DNA of 64,000 nt. Source: Chitinophaga sp. 180180018-3 (lineage in GTDB: Bacteria; Bacteroidota; Bacteroidia; Chitinophagales; Chitinophagaceae). The first letter of the stretch is position 1; each line of letters opens with the position of its first letter. Positions 17,266-24,321 of the stretch are shown piece by piece. The position numbers were made by a program, and so were the translations under genes. The notes under the pieces are model-generated. The model had not been told where the DNA came from. It did no database searches and was given only the letters and a program-made list of their open reading frames with translations. The stretch is from positions 8,052,001 to 8,116,000 of the forward strand of contig NZ_CP140772.1 in assembly GCF_037893185.1 (NCBI RefSeq), given 5' to 3'.

Positions 17266-17667
17266 ATGAAAGTATTGAAGTTGCATCCTTTAATGACTAT
17301 CTCCCTATTGCAAATGCAGATCCAGCGTTTGCTCTTTTGTAATGTGGCAGTATATGTCCGCAATTCATTAGCCAATACTTTTGATACTTTGAAAGAGGCA
17401 GGTTTTGAGGAAGATGTGCTGATAGAATTCCCGATCGACGAGACGCTGAGTTTACGGGAGTTTGAAGAGGAGGTAGAAGAGCGGTTTAATTTTTCGCTGG
17501 AATTGTGCAATAAGGATAACAAGCCTTTTATGAACAAGAGCCAGCATCTGTTCCAGATAGCGCGGGTGGCTTCCGACAGGAAAGACGACCGGAATTATCA
17601 GCTGGATATATCCCTTGATATGCTGACGAACAATCACCGTCAGCAGCCACCGCAGAATATGTGGTAA
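17266..17667 (+). CDS. Hypothetical protein
   Basis: No family is recognised. The 133 residues begin MKVLKLHPLMTISLLQMQIQ and contain an acidic stretch rich in Glu (LREFEEEVEERFNFSLEL) and a C-terminal SDRKDDRNYQLDISLDMLT. There is no signal peptide or clear membrane helix, so it is probably cytosolic. A GTG at 17224 is in frame and would give 147 residues; the ATG is preferred because a 12-bp inverted-repeat arm lies at 17232-17243. It stands alone between two long intergenic regions, with the -7 box 61 bp before the ATG. Confidence 0.6.
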   Translation: MKVLKLHPLMTISLLQMQIQRLLFCNVAVYVRNSLANTFDTLKEAGFEEDVLIEFPIDETLSLREFEEEVEERFNFSLELCNKDNKPFMNKSQHLFQIARVASDRKDDRNYQLDISLDMLTNNHRQQPPQNMW

Positions 17668-17724
17668 TCTCCAATACCTTTCTCCATTTTTTCTACTGTG
17701 ATCCGCCTGTGTTATTTTAATATG

Positions 17725-17772
17725 CTGGTAATATTTACTTAATAATCTGGTAATATACAGCGGATAAATTTG
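17725..17772 (+). promoter_or_regulatory. Promoter with paired direct repeats, no gene after it
   Basis: CTGGTAATAT occurs at 17725-17734 and again at 17747-17756, a 22-bp period (two helix turns). A TAAATTTG -7 box follows at 17765-17772. This spacing is like that of LytTR-type regulator sites (10-bp repeats with a 12-bp gap); that is inference. No open frame lies downstream on this strand. Confidence 0.35.
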
Positions 17773-17777
17773 CTTCG

Positions 17778-17930
17778 TTAACATCCACCCATTCTGTATC
17801 GTGCATCCCTGATACCTGTTTGAAAACAGTATTCATTCCACTGCTCTGAAAAAGTGTAGTGGACAACTTTAGTATTTACAATCCAGATATCATAAACTGT
17901 ATTAACATCGCCCGGGTTTTTACCCGGGCG
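17778..17930 (+). ncRNA. Candidate small RNA between promoter and hairpin
   Basis: About 150 nt run from the predicted start (after -7 box 17765-17772) to a strong GC hairpin (17909-17930). The segment has no ATG on the plus strand, and its one GTG frame stops after three codons. It holds a small stem CTGTT-TGAA-AACAG. The hairpin has no long U-run on this strand, and it could simply terminate the YHS gene on the other strand, so the call is tentative. Confidence 0.2.
17909..17930 (-). terminator. Hairpin after the YHS lipoprotein gene
   Basis: CGCCCGGGT / ACCCGGGCG form a perfect 9-bp GC-rich stem around a TTTT loop, 20 bp beyond the minus-strand stop at 17950. It could stop transcription from either side. 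Confidence 0.6.
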
Positions 17931-17949
17931 TTCTCAGTTATTGGTGGCC

Positions 17950-18237
17950 TTATTTACCAAGTTTGGCCATATATTTTTCAGGTGCTTTTTCAAATACACC
18001 TTTACAGGTCGTAGAACAGAAATGCACGGTATCGCCTTTATACACTGCCCATTCTTTATAGGTGGTATCATAAGGCATTTCACAAACGGGATCCGGTAAT
18101 TTACCATTTATTGCTGTCAGCTGATTTTTTGCCGGAGCTGGTGTCTGCATTGCAGTGCTGTCTGTAGCTGCAGGCTTTTGTTGTTGGGCACAGGCAAAAA
18201 GAAATATAGCGCTACAGGCGATGAATATATGTTTCAT
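17950..18237 (-). CDS. YHS-domain lipoprotein
   Basis: This 95-aa lipoprotein has the signal MKHIFIACSAIFLFAC with lipidation expected at Cys16, then a Pro/Ala/Gln-rich linker and a YHS domain. The domain has DPVCEMPYD and HFCSTTCKGVFEKAPEKY, whose cysteines can bind metal ions (copper, zinc or similar). The protein is probably anchored in the outer membrane facing the periplasm. A role in metal handling is inferred from the domain. Upstream is the left arm of a long palindrome and then the IS. Confidence 0.85.
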   Translation of the reverse strand: MKHIFIACSAIFLFACAQQQKPAATDSTAMQTPAPAKNQLTAINGKLPDPVCEMPYDTTYKEWAVYKGDTVHFCSTTCKGVFEKAPEKYMAKLGK

Positions 18238-18269
18238 GACAAAGTTTTTTGCGAAGATAGGGAAGGAAG

Positions 18270-18325
18270 AATTAAGAATATAGAAAGAAGAATTAAGAAA
18301 CAGAGCGAAGACTTTAGCGGATAAT
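18270..18325. repeat. Long palindrome copy b, left arm
   Basis: This 56-bp arm is an exact reverse complement of 19808-19863. The arm carries AATTAAGAATATAG, then GAATTAAG, then GAGCGAAGACTTTAGCGG at the tip. The IS (18340-19804) sits in what was the loop (18326-18339). Confidence 0.92.
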
Positions 18326-18388
18326 ATTGTATTGAGATTTGGAGTGAACCCAAAAGGTTAGACGTTTTTTAAAATTAAAGAGATTAAG

Positions 18389-18433
18389 TTAAATGGCCTG
18401 AGTTCGGTAATTTACAGGGCTCAGGCCATTTAA
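18389..18433 (-). terminator. Hairpin spanning the end of IS orfB
   Basis: TTAAATGGCCTGAG (18389-18402) and CTCAGGCCATTTAA (18420-18433) are perfect 14-bp complements. The left arm contains the orfB stop codon, so the stem lies inside the last codons of the transposase gene. It is probably the transposase mRNA terminator. Confidence 0.6.
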
Positions 18434-19192
18434 TTTTAGTTTGATTCTATCGTTATTGTAGTAGCCAATATATTCTTCAATCTGCTGTTTTAAGACTGTA
18501 ATAGAGTCAAATTTTTCAAGATAGAACAACTCTGTTTTTAGGACACTAAAGAAACTCTCCATAGCAGCATTGTCCAAACAATTACCTTTTCCAGACATGC
18601 TCTGCTCGATATTGCAGTCAATCAGCATCTTTTGATATTGTTTCATCTGGTATTGCCATCCCTGATCAGAGTGTAATATCAGTTTGCTATCGGTAGGCAG
18701 CCTGGGGAAGGCATTTTGAAGCATATCAATGATTGGCTGAAAGGTGGAGCGTTCCGATAGACTATAACTTACTATTTCCCCATTGTACAGATCCATTATA
18801 GGAGAAAGATAGAGCTTTTGATCTCCTACCATAAACATGGTTACATCTGTAACCCATTTTTGGCAGGGCTTCTCTGCTTTAAAATCCCTCTTTAGCAGAT
18901 TGGGCGCGATTCTGCCCTGCTGCCCTTTATAAGATCTGTATTTTTTTACCCTGACCAGGCTTTTCAAATTACAGGCCCTCATCATTTTCAGTACTGTCTT
19001 GTGATTAATTTCCCTGCCTGATCGCCTCAATGCTGCTGTTATGCGTCTGTAGCCATATCTACCTTTATGCTGATGGTAAAGCGCTGTTATTGCTCCTTTT
19101 AATATGGCATGTTTATCAGGTACTGACACTTGTTTGAGATAGTAATAATAAGTACTTCGAGCCATCCCTGCCACCTTCAGCAGTAACTCCAA
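18389..19192 (-). CDS. IS3-family transposase OrfB (DDE integrase domain)
   Basis: The 267 residues give an HTH_21 region (MARSTYYYYLK, then YGYRRITAALRR) and an rve integrase domain with the catalytic triad: Asp in VTDVTMFM, Asp in LHSDQGWQYQ and Glu in DNAAMESFFSVLKTE. The listed start is a TTG, but the frame is open further upstream across the end of orfA (IRELRPHYSLELLLK). The natural product is therefore likely an OrfAB fusion made by -1 frameshifting. The A-rich GAAGAAAAAGCC near the end of orfA is a possible slip site. Confidence 0.93.
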   Translation of the reverse strand: MELLLKVAGMARSTYYYYLKQVSVPDKHAILKGAITALYHQHKGRYGYRRITAALRRSGREINHKTVLKMMRACNLKSLVRVKKYRSYKGQQGRIAPNLLKRDFKAEKPCQKWVTDVTMFMVGDQKLYLSPIMDLYNGEIVSYSLSERSTFQPIIDMLQNAFPRLPTDSKLILHSDQGWQYQMKQYQKMLIDCNIEQSMSGKGNCLDNAAMESFFSVLKTELFYLEKFDSITVLKQQIEEYIGYYNNDRIKLKLNGLSPVNYRTQAI

Positions 19193-19206
19193 TGAATAAT
19201 GCGGCC

Positions 19207-19761
19207 TTAATTCTCTGATGGCTCTTGCCGCTTGTTTTGATCCTGAGCGGCTTTTTCTTCCTGAATTAAGGCATCCAACTTTTTTAGGTAGGCATTCTCC
19301 GCCCGCAAATACAACAGCTCTGCCTCTAAAGCCGCTAGTTTGGCCTGTGTTGGATCTGTTACTGGTTTTTTACTCTTTTTCGATTTTTTTGTCATCGTCG
19401 AACTTTTTCGGCCTCTTGTCTCTTTTAACAACCCGGCAGCTCCCTCTCGTTCATACTTTTTAAGCCATCGACCAACTATATTATCCTGGGTAATACCAAA
19501 AATCATGGCTGTTTGCATTAAAGATAACCCCTTTTCAAACATATACTGGAGCACCTGGAATTTAAATGTTCCTGTATAATTACCTGGGCGCTGCTGTAAT
19601 CCTGCTTGTCCATGAAGCTTATAAAGATTGACCCAACGGTGAATTGTGGTATCGGTGCCTCCGATCTTGCGGGCAGCTGAGCTAAATGTGTCATGACCTG
19701 ACAGTACGGACTTAACTGCTATTTGCTTTTGTGCTAAACTGTATTTGATTCGCTTATCCAT
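19207..19761 (-). CDS. IS3-family OrfA (DNA-binding, helix-turn-helix)
   Basis: This 184-aa protein has two helix-turn-helix units: KIGGTDTTIHRWVNLYKLHG near residue 35, and FGITQDNIVGRWLKKYEREG near 90. A Lys-rich linker and a C-terminal leucine-type coiled coil follow (LAALEAELLYLRAENAYLKKL), as in IS150-group OrfA proteins. It binds the element's ends and forms OrfAB by frameshift. It starts 43 bp inside the right end. Confidence 0.92.
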   Translation of the reverse strand: MDKRIKYSLAQKQIAVKSVLSGHDTFSSAARKIGGTDTTIHRWVNLYKLHGQAGLQQRPGNYTGTFKFQVLQYMFEKGLSLMQTAMIFGITQDNIVGRWLKKYEREGAAGLLKETRGRKSSTMTKKSKKSKKPVTDPTQAKLAALEAELLYLRAENAYLKKLDALIQEEKAAQDQNKRQEPSEN

Positions 19762-19807
19762 AAAAATGCCCCCATAAAGTGTCTAACTTTTTGGGGGCAC
19801 TTCAATT

Positions 19808-19863
19808 ATTATCCGCTAAAGTCTTCGCTCTGTTTCTTAATTCTTCTTTCTATATTCTTAATT
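19808..19863. repeat. Long palindrome copy b, right arm
   Basis: This is the exact 56-bp reverse complement of 18270-18325. Its last two bases overlap the stop codon of the M13 peptidase gene (19862-19864). Before the IS arrived the element was a 56-bp-arm hairpin with a loop of about 14 nt. Confidence 0.92.
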
Positions 19864-21952
19864 ACCAGATCACTACTCTCTTCGCTTCAGGCAGCGCCAT
19901 TTTGCTTCCTGGAGCGCAGCCCCAGGCAGCCTGGAATTCAGCCAGGTGAGGCAGAGGGCCGAGGATGCGGAAGCGGGCCGGAGAGTGTTCGTTGGTTTGA
20001 ATCTGGTTGCGGAGGGCAGCATCAGTAATGTTTTCGTGCCAAACCTGTGCCCATCCGAGGAAGAACCGTTGTTGCCAGGTATATCCGTCGATTGGTTTGG
20101 GTTCAGGTTTGCCCTGCAGGGATTTAGCCAGCGCGTGGTAGGCCAGGGTAAGGCCTCCCAGATCTGCTACGTTTTCACCGACAGTCAGTTTACCGTTGAT
20201 GAAAAAGCCCGTTAATGGTTCCAGATGATTGAAGTAATCGATATAACGTTTGGTAAGCTGATCAAATTTTTCGCGGTCGGACTTAGTCCACCAGTTTTTC
20301 AGATTACCATCGGCGTCGAATTGAGAGCCCTGATCGTCGAAGCCATGGGTGAACTCATGACCGATTACGGCAATGATACCGCCATAGTTGATGGCATCAT
20401 CAGCATCCTGGTTGTAGAATGGAGGCTGCAGGATACCGGCAGGGAATACTACTTCGTTGTTTAACGGGTTGTAGTAAGCATTTACGGTTTGTGGTGTCAT
20501 ACCCCACTCTGTCTTATCCACAGGTTTACCGATTTTGTCGATGTTTTCCTTGTGGGCATATAAAGCGGCAGAAATGAGGTTTTCGATAAGGGTACCTTTA
20601 TCGATATTGATGGTAGAATAATCTTTCCATTTATCCGGATAGCCGATCTTATAAGTGAAAGATGCCAGTTTTTTATGGGCCATCTGTTTGGTGGAATCGC
20701 CCATCCAGGTGAGCTTGTCGACTCTTTCTCCATAAACAGTCCGCACATTTTCGATCATTTCAGAAACTTTCTTCTTGCTGCTTTCCGGGAAGTATTTTTT
20801 AGCGAACAATTTACCCAGCGGCATGCCCAGGGTACCATCAGCAGAGCGGATGGCCCTTTCTGTACGTGCTTTCTGAGCTTTTCTGCCAGACATTACGGTG
20901 CCATAGAAATGAAAGTTTTCATCGTCTATTGCTTTTGGCAGGTAGCTGGCGAAGTGACTCAGCAGCTGCAGGCGGGTATATGTTTTCAGTATTTCAAGGG
21001 GAGTGGCTTTCAGCAGCGCATTGGCGCTGGTGAGGTACGCCTTGTTCTGAATAATGAGGGTATCGGTTTTGATATCCTGTTTAGCAGAGAAGCCTTCCCA
21101 GTCAAAGTCAGGCGCCAGCTTTTTCAACTCAGAGAACGCAGACCGGTTGTAGGTTTTCACCGGGTCGCGGAGTGCATCTTTAGGAAGTTGCACCTTTGCC
21201 AGTTTCGTTTCAAATTCCAGGATGGTTTTACCAGGATGTTCGTCTTTCAAGCCAGCCAGCTGGAACATTTTATCTACGTGTGTTACGAACTCATCGCGAA
21301 CATTCTTAGTAGCCGGATCCTGTCTTTCGTAGTAGGTTTTATCGCCCATACTCAGCCCGTCCTGGCCCTGATACAGCACATTTACTTTGCTGTTCCTGGC
21401 ATCTGCCTCTGCATAGAAACCAGTGAAGGTGGAGATGCCCAGTTTCTGTAATTCGCCGCAGACACTGGACCAGTCGTTCAGATTGGCAGCTGCATTGATC
21501 TTATCCAGATAGGGTTGCAGTGGGGTAATACCGCGTTTTTCGATAGTAGCGCTGTCCAGGAAAGACCTGTAATAATCAGCAATTTGTTGTTCTTCAGTAC
21601 CTTTTTTCAGATCAGTTTTTGCCGTGATTTCTGCAATAATGCTTTTCAGACGTACTTCCTTGTTTTCTTTATCAAGGACATTGAATGCGCCCCAGCGGCT
21701 TTCGGTTGATGGGATTGGGTGTTGTTTTTTCCAGTTGCCGTTGGCAAAGTTGTCGAAGTCGTCGCAGGCTTTGAAAGTGGTGTCCAGATCGGCCATGTTA
21801 AAGGCGGGAACCTTTATGGCGTTTTCTGCAGTCTGGCTGGCATTGCCGGTACTGTCTGCGTCGCCCTTTTTGGAGGAACTACCGGAGTTGCAGGCTGCCA
21901 ATGTAACCATAGCCGCCAGCAACGGTAGTTTTACCGAATTGGTTTTGCTCAT
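19862..21952 (-). CDS. M13-family zinc metallopeptidase, lipoprotein
   Basis: This 696-aa neprilysin/PepO-type peptidase has a lipoprotein signal (LPLLAAMVTLAAC, lipid Cys21) and a Ser/Gly-rich linker. The M13 N-domain follows (FNMADLDTTFKACDDFDNFANG). The catalytic domain has H532-E-F-T-H536 (IGHEFTHGFDD), the downstream ENVADLGGL zinc-ligand motif and the conserved NAYYNPLNNEVVFPAGILQ. The C-terminus ends in W, as usual for M13. It likely cleaves peptides in the periplasm or at the surface. It is transcribed alone, from a region facing the gene at 22108. Confidence 0.95.
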   Translation of the reverse strand: MSKTNSVKLPLLAAMVTLAACNSGSSSKKGDADSTGNASQTAENAIKVPAFNMADLDTTFKACDDFDNFANGNWKKQHPIPSTESRWGAFNVLDKENKEVRLKSIIAEITAKTDLKKGTEEQQIADYYRSFLDSATIEKRGITPLQPYLDKINAAANLNDWSSVCGELQKLGISTFTGFYAEADARNSKVNVLYQGQDGLSMGDKTYYERQDPATKNVRDEFVTHVDKMFQLAGLKDEHPGKTILEFETKLAKVQLPKDALRDPVKTYNRSAFSELKKLAPDFDWEGFSAKQDIKTDTLIIQNKAYLTSANALLKATPLEILKTYTRLQLLSHFASYLPKAIDDENFHFYGTVMSGRKAQKARTERAIRSADGTLGMPLGKLFAKKYFPESSKKKVSEMIENVRTVYGERVDKLTWMGDSTKQMAHKKLASFTYKIGYPDKWKDYSTINIDKGTLIENLISAALYAHKENIDKIGKPVDKTEWGMTPQTVNAYYNPLNNEVVFPAGILQPPFYNQDADDAINYGGIIAVIGHEFTHGFDDQGSQFDADGNLKNWWTKSDREKFDQLTKRYIDYFNHLEPLTGFFINGKLTVGENVADLGGLTLAYHALAKSLQGKPEPKPIDGYTWQQRFFLGWAQVWHENITDAALRNQIQTNEHSPARFRILGPLPHLAEFQAAWGCAPGSKMALPEAKRVVIW

Positions 21953-22078
21953 ATATAAAACAGGTTTAGTATTTAAAGGTATGGAAAACGGGGCATCCTG
22001 CAGAAGGTGATTTTTATAAACGGTAATCTTTCCCCTACCGGTTAACGATCATTTCTTATAAATCTCTGAATAATTAGG

Positions 22079-22086
22079 TAGGTTTG
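22079..22086 (+). promoter_or_regulatory. -7 element before the four-helix protein gene
   Basis: TAGGTTTG is a full match to TAnnTTTG. A TTA lies 20 nt upstream (22056-22058). It is 22 bp before ATG 22108 and probably drives the next three plus-strand genes. Confidence 0.5.
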
Positions 22087-22107
22087 TGTTAGCAAATTGA
22101 GATATTG

Positions 22108-22608
22108 ATGACATTTGGGTTTAAATTGTACAGGATCACTACAGCCTTGTCGCTGGTTATTTCCGGGCTATTTACTTTTTCGCTTTTATCAAGCATACCT
22201 ATGGTAGGGTTTAACTTTTTTTCGTTGTTATTTCTGGTGACTATCGGGGCATGTTTTGTCCATAGTATTCTATCGATATATTTTCAACGACACCTGATGA
22301 TGCCGGAAATTCCGATGAAGAATAATTTCCCGAAGCGATTGAAGAGGGCCGGTATAGTTGGGCTGGTAGGTGTATTTCTGCTGGTTTTTGCCGGAATACT
22401 AATGTTATTGGTATCCAGGGAGCAAATGACCGAGATCGTTGCCATGCAGCCACCAGAGCAACGGGAACGCGTAAGTTATGATATGGTGAAAACATTAGGT
22501 ACTGTACTGTTCCTGACAGGAGTTTTATTTACAATCAACATAGACCTGTCGTTCCGTTTTCTGAAAGAGTGGCGGCAGCAGAACGGCGATGGGCATAACG
22601 TGGATTAA
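22108..22608 (+). CDS. Hypothetical four-helix membrane protein
   Basis: This 166-aa inner-membrane protein has four clear hydrophobic helices: TTALSLVISGLFTFSLLSS, FNFFSLLFLVTIGACFVHS, AGIVGLVGVFLLVFAGIL and TLGTVLFLTGVLFTINIDL. Short loops and a charged C-terminus (KEWRQQNGDGHNVD) complete it. No family is recognised. ATG 22108 is chosen; the TTG at 22105 adds only one residue. It abuts the truncated haemoglobin gene (stop at 22606-22608, next ATG 22609), so the two are co-transcribed. Confidence 0.75.
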   Translation: MTFGFKLYRITTALSLVISGLFTFSLLSSIPMVGFNFFSLLFLVTIGACFVHSILSIYFQRHLMMPEIPMKNNFPKRLKRAGIVGLVGVFLLVFAGILMLLVSREQMTEIVAMQPPEQRERVSYDMVKTLGTVLFLTGVLFTINIDLSFRFLKEWRQQNGDGHNVD

Positions 22609-23052
22609 ATGCAGGTTATGGAAAAGCATGACATTACAAGCAGGGAAGATATAGAAACGCTGGTGAATAGTTTTTATGACCAGGTAAAAGTGGATGATGT
22701 GATCGGGTTTATCTTCAACGATATAGCGAAGGTAGACTGGAGCAAGCATCTGCCGGTGATGTATAATTTCTGGGAAGGTCTGTTGCTGGACACCGGTAGT
22801 TACAATGGGCATGTAATGGCGCCACATTTCAGGGTCAATAAACTTATCCCTTTGGAAGCTGCGCATTTCAACCGTTGGTTGCAGCTATTTGAGGCCACCG
22901 TGAACAGTTTGTTCAGCGGAGAAAAAGCAACACTGGCAATTACCCGGGCGCGGTCGATCAGGCAGATAATGGCATTTAAAATGGACCAGGTCAACCGTCG
23001 GGATGATGGGGAGAAAAAGATTCCGCTCGTTAACCCGGGCAATAACCATTAA
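22609..23052 (+). CDS. Group III truncated haemoglobin
   Basis: This 147-aa cytosolic haem protein has the 2-over-2 globin fold. The group III pattern is visible: FYDQVKVDDVIGFIFND (B/C region), YNFWEGLLLDTGSYNGHVMAPH (E region) and the F-helix His86 in PLEAAHFNRWLQLF as the likely proximal ligand. Such proteins bind O2, NO or peroxide-type ligands and may detoxify them. It sits directly behind a membrane protein gene and 12 bp before rarA, forming a tight three-gene run. Confidence 0.85.
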   Translation: MQVMEKHDITSREDIETLVNSFYDQVKVDDVIGFIFNDIAKVDWSKHLPVMYNFWEGLLLDTGSYNGHVMAPHFRVNKLIPLEAAHFNRWLQLFEATVNSLFSGEKATLAITRARSIRQIMAFKMDQVNRRDDGEKKIPLVNPGNNH

Positions 23053-23064
23053 ACACAGCTGAGT

Positions 23065-24321
23065 ATGCAACCATTAGCGGAGCGGTTAAGGCCGGTGAAC
23101 CTGGACGAACTTGTTGGCCAGGAGCATCTTACCGGTAAGGAAAGTATTCTGAGAAAGGCAATAGAAACAGGAAAGATTCCCTCTATGATCCTGTGGGGCC
23201 CGCCAGGCGTAGGTAAAACCACCATTGCTAATATTATTGCACATACATTACAGGTTCCTTTCTATACGCTCAGTGCAATTTCTGCAGGAGTAAAGGAGGT
23301 CAGGGAAGTGATAGAAATGGCTAAAAGACAGCGGCATGCTGTATTGTTCATTGATGAGATCCACCGGTTCAACAAATCCCAGCAGGATGCGTTGCTCGGC
23401 GCTGTAGAGAAGGGGATTATTACCCTTATTGGTGCCACTACGGAGAATCCTTCTTTTGAGGTGAATGCAGCGGTGCTTTCCAGAAGCCAGGTATATGTAC
23501 TGAAGCCGCTGGGCAACGAGCAGCTGATGCAGTTATTGCAGCAGGCAATGGAACGCGACGAATGGCTGCGGAGTAAAAACATCGTCCTGCAGGAAACCGA
23601 AGCCATGTTTAATATTTCAGGCGGTGATGCGCGTAAGTTGCTGAACCTGTTTGAACTGGTGGTGAGTACGTTGCAGGAAGATCCTGTGGTGATTACTGAT
23701 CAGAAGGTAATGGATATTGCGCAACAGCGTGTAGCCATTTACGATAAAAGCGGCGAGCAACATTATGACATTATATCTGCCTTCATTAAATCCATCAGGG
23801 GAAGTGACCCTAATGCAGCAGTATACTGGCTGGCAAGGATGATAGAAGGTGGTGAGGATGTGAAATTCATTGCCCGCAGGCTGGTTATACTGGCTTCTGA
23901 GGATATCGGCAATGCTAACCCTAATGCGCTGTTACTGGCCACCAGCTGTTTTCAGGCGGTGAACCTGATCGGTTACCCCGAATCGAGGATCATTTTATCC
24001 CAGTGTGTAACTTACCTTGCCTCTTCAGCCAAGAGTAATGCAGCATATATGGCCATCAACAGTGCGCAGGGAATGGTGGCTAAAACAGGTGATCTGCCTG
24101 TACCTATGCATATCAGGAACGCCCCTACGAAATTGATGAAGGAGATGGGATACAGCAAGGGATATGCTTATGCGCATGACTATGAAAATAATTTCGTGAC
24201 GCAGGAATTCCTGCCGGATGCCATCCAGGGTACAAAGTTCTATGATCCCGGGAAAAACGCCAGGGAAGATGAATTGCGCCGGTACCTGAAGAACCTGTGG
24301 AAGGAAAAATACAACTACTGA
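23065..24321 (+). CDS. rarA: Replication-associated recombination protein A
   Basis: This 418-aa AAA+ ATPase of the RarA/MgsA/WRNIP1 family acts at stalled replication forks. It has the PLAERLRPVNLDELVGQEHL start, Walker A WGPPGVGKTT near residue 45, Walker B FIDEIHRFNKSQQDALL, sensor-1 GATTENPSFEV, the arginine-finger region VLSRSQVYVLKPL, and C-terminal MgsA domains (SIRGSDPNAAVYWLARM, SEDIGNANPNALL). Its TGA stop (24319-24321) touches the pbpC stop on the opposite strand, with no space between. Confidence 0.96.
   Translation: MQPLAERLRPVNLDELVGQEHLTGKESILRKAIETGKIPSMILWGPPGVGKTTIANIIAHTLQVPFYTLSAISAGVKEVREVIEMAKRQRHAVLFIDEIHRFNKSQQDALLGAVEKGIITLIGATTENPSFEVNAAVLSRSQVYVLKPLGNEQLMQLLQQAMERDEWLRSKNIVLQETEAMFNISGGDARKLLNLFELVVSTLQEDPVVITDQKVMDIAQQRVAIYDKSGEQHYDIISAFIKSIRGSDPNAAVYWLARMIEGGEDVKFIARRLVILASEDIGNANPNALLLATSCFQAVNLIGYPESRIILSQCVTYLASSAKSNAAYMAINSAQGMVAKTGDLPVPMHIRNAPTKLMKEMGYSKGYAYAHDYENNFVTQEFLPDAIQGTKFYDPGKNAREDELRRYLKNLWKEKYNY

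Larger units (their letters stand above)
18340..19804. mobile_element. IS3-family insertion sequence (IS150-like), complete
   Basis: The element is 1465 bp. Imperfect terminal inverted repeats start TGGAGTGAACCCAAAAGG on the left (18340) and TGAAGTGCCCCCAAAAAG on the right (read inward from 19804); both then continue TTAGAC. A 3-bp target duplication ATT flanks it (18337-18339 and 19805-19807). It carries orfA (helix-turn-helix) and orfB (DDE integrase), both minus strand, with orfB in the -1 frame of orfA. It is inserted in the loop of a long palindrome. Both frames are intact, so it may be active and recent. Confidence 0.95.

Noticed and set aside
17846..17872. Sequence AAAGTGTAGTGGACAACTTT looking like the end of an IS
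   Set aside because: No matching second end, transposase remnant or target duplication was found, and it does not match the ends of the IS at 18340.
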